This document shows, in pieces, positions 59,477 to 64,000 of a DNA stretch of 64,000 nt (the stretch's first letter is position 1; each line of letters opens with the position of its first letter). The stretch is from Rhodovulum sp. P5 (GTDB taxonomy: Bacteria > Pseudomonadota > Alphaproteobacteria > Rhodobacterales > Rhodobacteraceae): positions 2,650,001 through 2,714,000 of the forward strand of contig NZ_CP015039.1 in the NCBI RefSeq assembly GCF_002079305.1, written 5' to 3'. The notes under the pieces are model-generated. The model was given only the letters and a program-made list of their open reading frames with translations, made no database searches and was not told where the DNA came from. A program made the position numbers and the translations under genes.

Positions 59477-62400
59477 TCATGCCGTCTTGCGTTCAAGGCC
59501 GCGCGCATACCGCAACAGCATGTCTTCGCACAGGGGATGGGCGAACAGGTAACCCTGCAAGACGTTGCACCCGATCGACCGGAGGATCCGCACCTGTTCT
59601 TTGGTTTCAACCCCTTCGGCGATGGTGCCGATCCCCAGTGTCTCGGCAATCTCGACGATGGCGCGGACGAGGTTGCGCGCCCGCAGGTCATGTTCAACCG
59701 GCAGCACGATCCGCTGGTCGATCTTCAGGGCAGAGGGACAGATCTCCATCAGCCCGATGATCGACGCATGGCCCGAGCCGAAATCGTCGATCTCGATCTC
59801 GACGCCGTCCGCCCGCAGCATGTCAAGATGGCGGCGGAAGGTCTCGTTTTCCTCTTCGACAAGGATCGATTCCAAGAGTTCGAAGGTGACCGTGGTATTC
59901 TCGCTCAACATCTCACGGGCAAGCGCCACGACGCTGGAGTCGTGCATCCGGCCGGCGGAGACGTTGAAGCTGATCTTGGGAACGATCAGGCCCGCATCGT
60001 TCCAGCGCGCCAGTGCGTCGCGTGACTTTTCCATCATCACGCGGTCGATTTCTGGCACCAGTCGAAGCTGTTCGGCCACATGCATGAAGCTGGCCGGCGT
60101 CAAGAGACCATCCGCGGGATGGTTCCACCGCAAGAGCGCCTCGACCCCCACCAGGCTGTTGTCCTCGGCCGATATCTGCGGCTGGAAGAAGGGCACGAAC
60201 TGGTCGTTGTCCAGCCCTTCGTGAATCTCGACGGCAAGGCGCCTGTCTTGAAGGATCTCGCGGTGCAAGGCCGGGGTGAAGAGTTCCGACCGGTTCCGGC
60301 CGCCGTCCTTCGCACGGTAAAGGGCGGCATCGGCGAACATCTGGATATCGTCGCCCATCGCCGCCAGATCGTCGGTCGCGGCGATACCGAAACTGGCGCC
60401 GAAACGGCACTGGCGCCCCTCGTAGAGGAGCGGTTCCGCCAATTCGGCCCGGATGCGTTCGACCAACGCGCTTGCGGCAGCTTCCGACATGCCCGGTGCC
60501 AGAAGAATTGAGAACTCGTCGCCGCCGATGCGGGCTGCGAAATCGCCCTCGCGCAGGCAGTCGCGCAGCACCGCGGCCACGCGGATCAGGACCAGATCGC
60601 CGGCCTCATGTCCCAGCGTGTCGTTGACATATTTGAAGTGATCGAGGTCAAGCCGGATCAGCACGCAATCCCGCGCCTCACCCGCCGCGGATGCGCGGAC
60701 AAGTCGTTCGGCCAGCATCGTGTCGTAGAAGCGCCGGTTCGGCAGGCCGGTCAGGCCGTCATGCATTGCCTGCCGTTCGTTCTCGGCCCGCATGTCCTCG
60801 GCCACCCGATGGGCGCGGCGCAGTTCTTCCTCACGCTGCACATCGACGGTTACGTCGTGCAGAACGGCCGACCATGAGACTACCCCCTCCCTCTCAAGCG
60901 GCGCCTTGGCGGATGCCTCGACCCAGATGGTGCCACGATCCGGGTGCTGTATCCGGAACCGGACCTTCAGGGGCGCCCGATCGTGCTGACTTTCGTCGAT
61001 AACGTTCACGACAGTCGCCAGATCTTCGGGATGAATACGCCCGAAGACCCCGTCTTTCAGGCGGTCGATCTGTTCGCGCGAATAGCCCACCAGCTCGTTG
61101 AAGCGGGCGCTGGAATAAGGGAAATCCGATGTTCCATCTGGGAAACGCCGGTATTCATACAGACCGGCGGTCGAGATGTCGGCGAGGAGTGTCAGGCGTT
61201 CATGGGCGCTTCTGAGCTTGTCGGCCGCTTCAGCGGCGCGTTGCTCTGCCTCCATCCGGTCGGTGATGTCGACGAGGTTGCCGCACCAGTGGATCGTGCC
61301 ATCCTCCTTCGACGTAGGCGCCGCAAAGACGAGAAGCCAGCGTTCGCCCTTTTCGGGATGGTTGACCCGATGCTTGAATTCCACGGGGGCGAATGTTGCG
61401 AACGCCGTTTCGAGTTCCTTCTGGATCTGCGCCACGTCTTCGGCGGGCACATGGGCGAAAACGGCGTTTCCATCCGCCTCGACGGCCTCCCGGTCGACCC
61501 CCACGAGCCGCGGCAATTGCGGGCTGAAATATTCATATCGGACTGCGCCATCGGGAAACATCTTGCATTCAAAGATCGCGCCCGGCGTGTTTTCCGCCAT
61601 GAACAGGAAGCGGTCATTGGCGCGGCGGACTTCCTCGACACTCTCGGCAACCCGGCGTTCGGCGTTGGTCTGTTCGGTGACGTCAATGATGCTGCCATAC
61701 CACGTCACCGAGCCATCGTGTTGCCGCGCCGGATTCACCGAGGCGAGGATCCATCGCAGGCCCTTTTCGGGGTGGTCCACGCGATGCCGGACCTCGTAAT
61801 GCGACAGGTCTGCCGAACACCGGGCGATTTCCGCCTGAACGAACGCGGCGTCCTCGGGCGGGACACAGGCAAAAAGCGCAGCGCCGTCGGCCTCGACCGC
61901 CGCTCTTTCGACCCCCATCAGGTCAAGCAGCGATGAACTGAAATACTCGAAGAACACCTTGCCGCTCTGATCCACCGTGCACTCGAAGATCGCCCCCGGT
62001 GCGTTCTCGGCCATGGTGACAAAACGTTCGTTTGCCAGACGGGCTGCCTTGACGGCCTCTTCGGCCCGTTGTTCGGCTTCGACCTGATCGGTCACGTCGT
62101 GAACGCTGCCATATGAAATGACCGATCCGTCAGCTTGCGCATGCGGAAGCGAGGCGATGATGATCCAGCGCAGTCCCTTTTCGGGATGCTGCACCCGGAC
62201 CTTTTCCTTGAACGGGGTGAGGTGCCCGATTGATTCCGCCGCCTTCGTCGCGATCCGTTCGACATCCTCGGCAACGACGTTCTTCAGGTTTGCCCGGGCA
62301 TCGAACCGGATCTCGTCGGGACAAGAACCGAACAGGTCTGGCATGTTCGCGCTGAAATAGGGGAACTCGGCGCGCCCGTCAGGCCATGTCCGGCGTTCGA

Positions 62401-64000
62401 ACACTGCGCCGGGGATGTTGTCGACGAGATTGCTCAGGCGCATTTGCGCCTGCCGGGCCGCCTCTGCCGCCTGGGCCAGGTCTTCCTCGCTTTGCTTGAC
62501 ATGTTCGATATCGGTCATGCTGCCGCAAATCAGCAGCGGCAACCCATCGGCCGATCTGTCGACCTTCTTGGCCATCGCGCTGAACCAGCACCATGTTCCA
62601 TCGGCCCGGCGCATGCGGAAACTGTGGGTGTAGGCGTCGATCTCGCCACGATCCAGGGCATGGAAATCAGCCGCCGCCTGCTTGAGGTCGTCGGGATGGA
62701 TCATGGTACGCAGCTTCGGCCGGTCGATCACGAAATCGGGGCCGTAGCCCAGTATCGTGGCCATGTGATCGGCGATCTTGCCCTGGTCCGATCCCGGATA
62801 GCGATACCAGGGCACCACATTGCTGTTTTCCGTCGAGTGGCGCAGGACATCGGCGGCCTCTTGCGCTTGCGCGCGCGCGATATGCGCCTCTTCCAGCGCG
62901 GCGGCCAGTTTGTCCGCGGCGCTTTTTCGTTCCGAAATGTCGAAGGTGACACCGCAGATCAGGGCTGCTTCTCCCGGGCCGGCATGCGGGAACGGTCTGG
63001 CCACCGACGTGCACCAGACCCAGTGACCGTCCCGGTGCAAAAGGCGGAAATCGGCCTTCGCCTCGGGGCTTTGGCCCTCGGCCAGCGCCCCCAGTTCCTT
63101 TTGTACCAAGGGCACGTCATCGGGATGAATCAGCTCGAATATCCCGGCAAAACTCTTGGGCAATTCTGCGCCCGTGCGCCCGGTGATCGTTCCGAACTGA
63201 TCGTTTCGGGTGAATTCGCCCGTTGCGGGGTTCAGGACCCATGGGGCAATCCCGGCGTGGTGGGTCGCAACATAGAGGAGGCGCTCGTTCATCTTCGCCG
63301 TTGCAAGGGCTGCGCCTAGGCGATCCTCGGTCTCCTTGCGTGCCGAAATCTCCGTCAGGTTGCCACAGACGAGCGGCGCGGCGCCCGCTTCGGTGCGTGC
63401 ATAGACCCGCGCGAATGCCTGAAACCACTTGTAGGACCCATCCTTGCAGCGAAGGCGATAGTCGATGTCGTAGCTGTCGGACTCTCCGGCCAGCAACCGT
63501 TCCATCTTTTCGATGGCGGCTGCGCGGTCGTCGCCATGCAGGCGGTCGCGCACCCAGTCGCTGTCAAGCGCCACCTCGAACGGGTCAAAGCCGAGAAGTT
63601 GGAAATGGGCTTCGGTGGCCCGCATCTGGCGCGTGGACGGATCGAGAACCCATTGGGCGAAGCCCGCATCCTTCGCGGCCGCGCGCAGCATGTCGCAATG
63701 TCCGGGATCCTGTTCGGCCAGCGGCGCCGATCCTTCGTCATGTCCGGATAGCGGACCTTCCAACTCGACCATGATCGCGATGTTCTGGCCGCCCTCCACG
63801 ACCGGCGAGAGTGCGAGGCGCCACGGCTCCTGTCCGGCGTTAAATGCGATTTGCAGGTCATGTTCCGCCCGTGCCCCGTTGGTCAGCGACCGGGTCGCAG
63901 AGGTCAGCACCGCGGCATCGTCGCCCACGACCAACGCGCTGCACGGTCTTCCTACAAGGCCAGCGCCGGGGCCTCCAAGGGTACGTTCTGCCGAAGGGCT
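59477..64000 (-). CDS. multi-PAS GGDEF-EAL protein (5' end outside window)
   Basis: At least 1,507 residues; the frame is open to the window edge, so the start lies beyond 64000. A partial PAS (SALVVGDDAAVL...) is followed by seven PAS domains, three of which share AENxPGAIFEC and HPEKGLRW blocks. Then comes GGDEF (RIGGDEFSI, with a REGD inhibitory site five residues before) and EAL (VGVEALLRW). Both catalytic motifs are intact, so it could make and break c-di-GMP, with a multi-signal sensory input. No transmembrane segment is in the visible part. Confidence 0.93.
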   Translation of the reverse strand, partial: SPSAERTLGGPGAGLVGRPCSALVVGDDAAVLTSATRSLTNGARAEHDLQIAFNAGQEPWRLALSPVVEGGQNIAIMVELEGPLSGHDEGSAPLAEQDPGHCDMLRAAAKDAGFAQWVLDPSTRQMRATEAHFQLLGFDPFEVALDSDWVRDRLHGDDRAAAIEKMERLLAGESDSYDIDYRLRCKDGSYKWFQAFARVYARTEAGAAPLVCGNLTEISARKETEDRLGAALATAKMNERLLYVATHHAGIAPWVLNPATGEFTRNDQFGTITGRTGAELPKSFAGIFELIHPDDVPLVQKELGALAEGQSPEAKADFRLLHRDGHWVWCTSVARPFPHAGPGEAALICGVTFDISERKSAADKLAAALEEAHIARAQAQEAADVLRHSTENSNVVPWYRYPGSDQGKIADHMATILGYGPDFVIDRPKLRTMIHPDDLKQAAADFHALDRGEIDAYTHSFRMRRADGTWCWFSAMAKKVDRSADGLPLLICGSMTDIEHVKQSEEDLAQAAEAARQAQMRLSNLVDNIPGAVFERRTWPDGRAEFPYFSANMPDLFGSCPDEIRFDARANLKNVVAEDVERIATKAAESIGHLTPFKEKVRVQHPEKGLRWIIIASLPHAQADGSVISYGSVHDVTDQVEAEQRAEEAVKAARLANERFVTMAENAPGAIFECTVDQSGKVFFEYFSSSLLDLMGVERAAVEADGAALFACVPPEDAAFVQAEIARCSADLSHYEVRHRVDHPEKGLRWILASVNPARQHDGSVTWYGSIIDVTEQTNAERRVAESVEEVRRANDRFLFMAENTPGAIFECKMFPDGAVRYEYFSPQLPRLVGVDREAVEADGNAVFAHVPAEDVAQIQKELETAFATFAPVEFKHRVNHPEKGERWLLVFAAPTSKEDGTIHWCGNLVDITDRMEAEQRAAEAADKLRSAHERLTLLADISTAGLYEYRRFPDGTSDFPYSSARFNELVGYSREQIDRLKDGVFGRIHPEDLATVVNVIDESQHDRAPLKVRFRIQHPDRGTIWVEASAKAPLEREGVVSWSAVLHDVTVDVQREEELRRAHRVAEDMRAENERQAMHDGLTGLPNRRFYDTMLAERLVRASAAGEARDCVLIRLDLDHFKYVNDTLGHEAGDLVLIRVAAVLRDCLREGDFAARIGGDEFSILLAPGMSEAAASALVERIRAELAEPLLYEGRQCRFGASFGIAATDDLAAMGDDIQMFADAALYRAKDGGRNRSELFTPALHREILQDRRLAVEIHEGLDNDQFVPFFQPQISAEDNSLVGVEALLRWNHPADGLLTPASFMHVAEQLRLVPEIDRVMMEKSRDALARWNDAGLIVPKISFNVSAGRMHDSSVVALAREMLSENTTVTFELLESILVEEENETFRRHLDMLRADGVEIEIDDFGSGHASIIGLMEICPSALKIDQRIVLPVEHDLRARNLVRAIVEIAETLGIGTIAEGVETKEQVRILRSIGCNVLQGYLFAHPLCEDMLLRYARGLERKTA

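Overview
The window is a high-GC alphaproteobacterial chromosome segment, most likely Rhodobacteraceae. The inference rests on the host block rpmH-rnpA-yidD-ttcA-yidC-MOSC-engB, the rRNA operon ending 23S-5S-tRNA-fMet, and a Mu-like prophage whose tail tip resembles that of gene transfer agents.

Layout. (1) 1-1883: 3' half of 23S rRNA, 5S rRNA and initiator tRNA-fMet. (2) 1862-8035: a pile-up of mobile-element debris on the tRNA: a serine-recombinase C-terminal remnant, a 426-bp tandem duplication, two inverted copies of a 1,896-bp IS1634-like element (each with a perfect 6-bp target duplication), an istB fragment and an IS3-family element split by one of the IS1634-like copies. (3) 8104-8919: a DUF5131 (phage Gp37/Gp68-like) gene just outside the prophage. 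(4) 9037-50042: a Mu-like transposable prophage of about 41 kb, bounded by 31-bp imperfect terminal inverted repeats (29/31 identical). (5) 50044-50385: another serine-recombinase C-terminal remnant running into tRNA-Arg(ACG). (6) 50446-64000: host genes: a histidine kinase / FAD oxidoreductase / TVP38 operon, the rpmH-to-engB block, and a very large PAS-GGDEF-EAL protein that runs off the window.

Inside the prophage, the left end carries an accessory block: a DNA methyltransferase fused to a PD-(D/E)XK-like domain, a divergent DUF3800 gene, an exported protein and a lipoprotein. Next come a CI/S24-type repressor, a three-site operator region, and a rightward early operon (ParB-like, MuA-like transposase, MuB-like ATPase, HU, DUF3164, GemA, DNA methylase, Mor). 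The late genes follow in Mu order: lysis, terminase, portal, minor head, gpG, protease/scaffold, capsid, head-tail joining, tail tube, frameshifted tail chaperones, tape measure. The tail tip is GTA-like, followed by two very large fibres (beta-helix and SGNH esterase). A small leftward operon with its own promoter precedes the right end. Early, repressor, late and cargo modules are intact in layout, but the portal/head junction (A9 tract) and the tape-measure C-terminus each need a frameshift.

Strongest leads: the left-end methyltransferase-nuclease + DUF3800 cargo, a candidate Acb2/Tad1-like cyclic-nucleotide sponge domain inside the structural operon (34733-35167), and a repeated two-part motif upstream of the lysis and protease/capsid genes that may be the late-promoter activator site.
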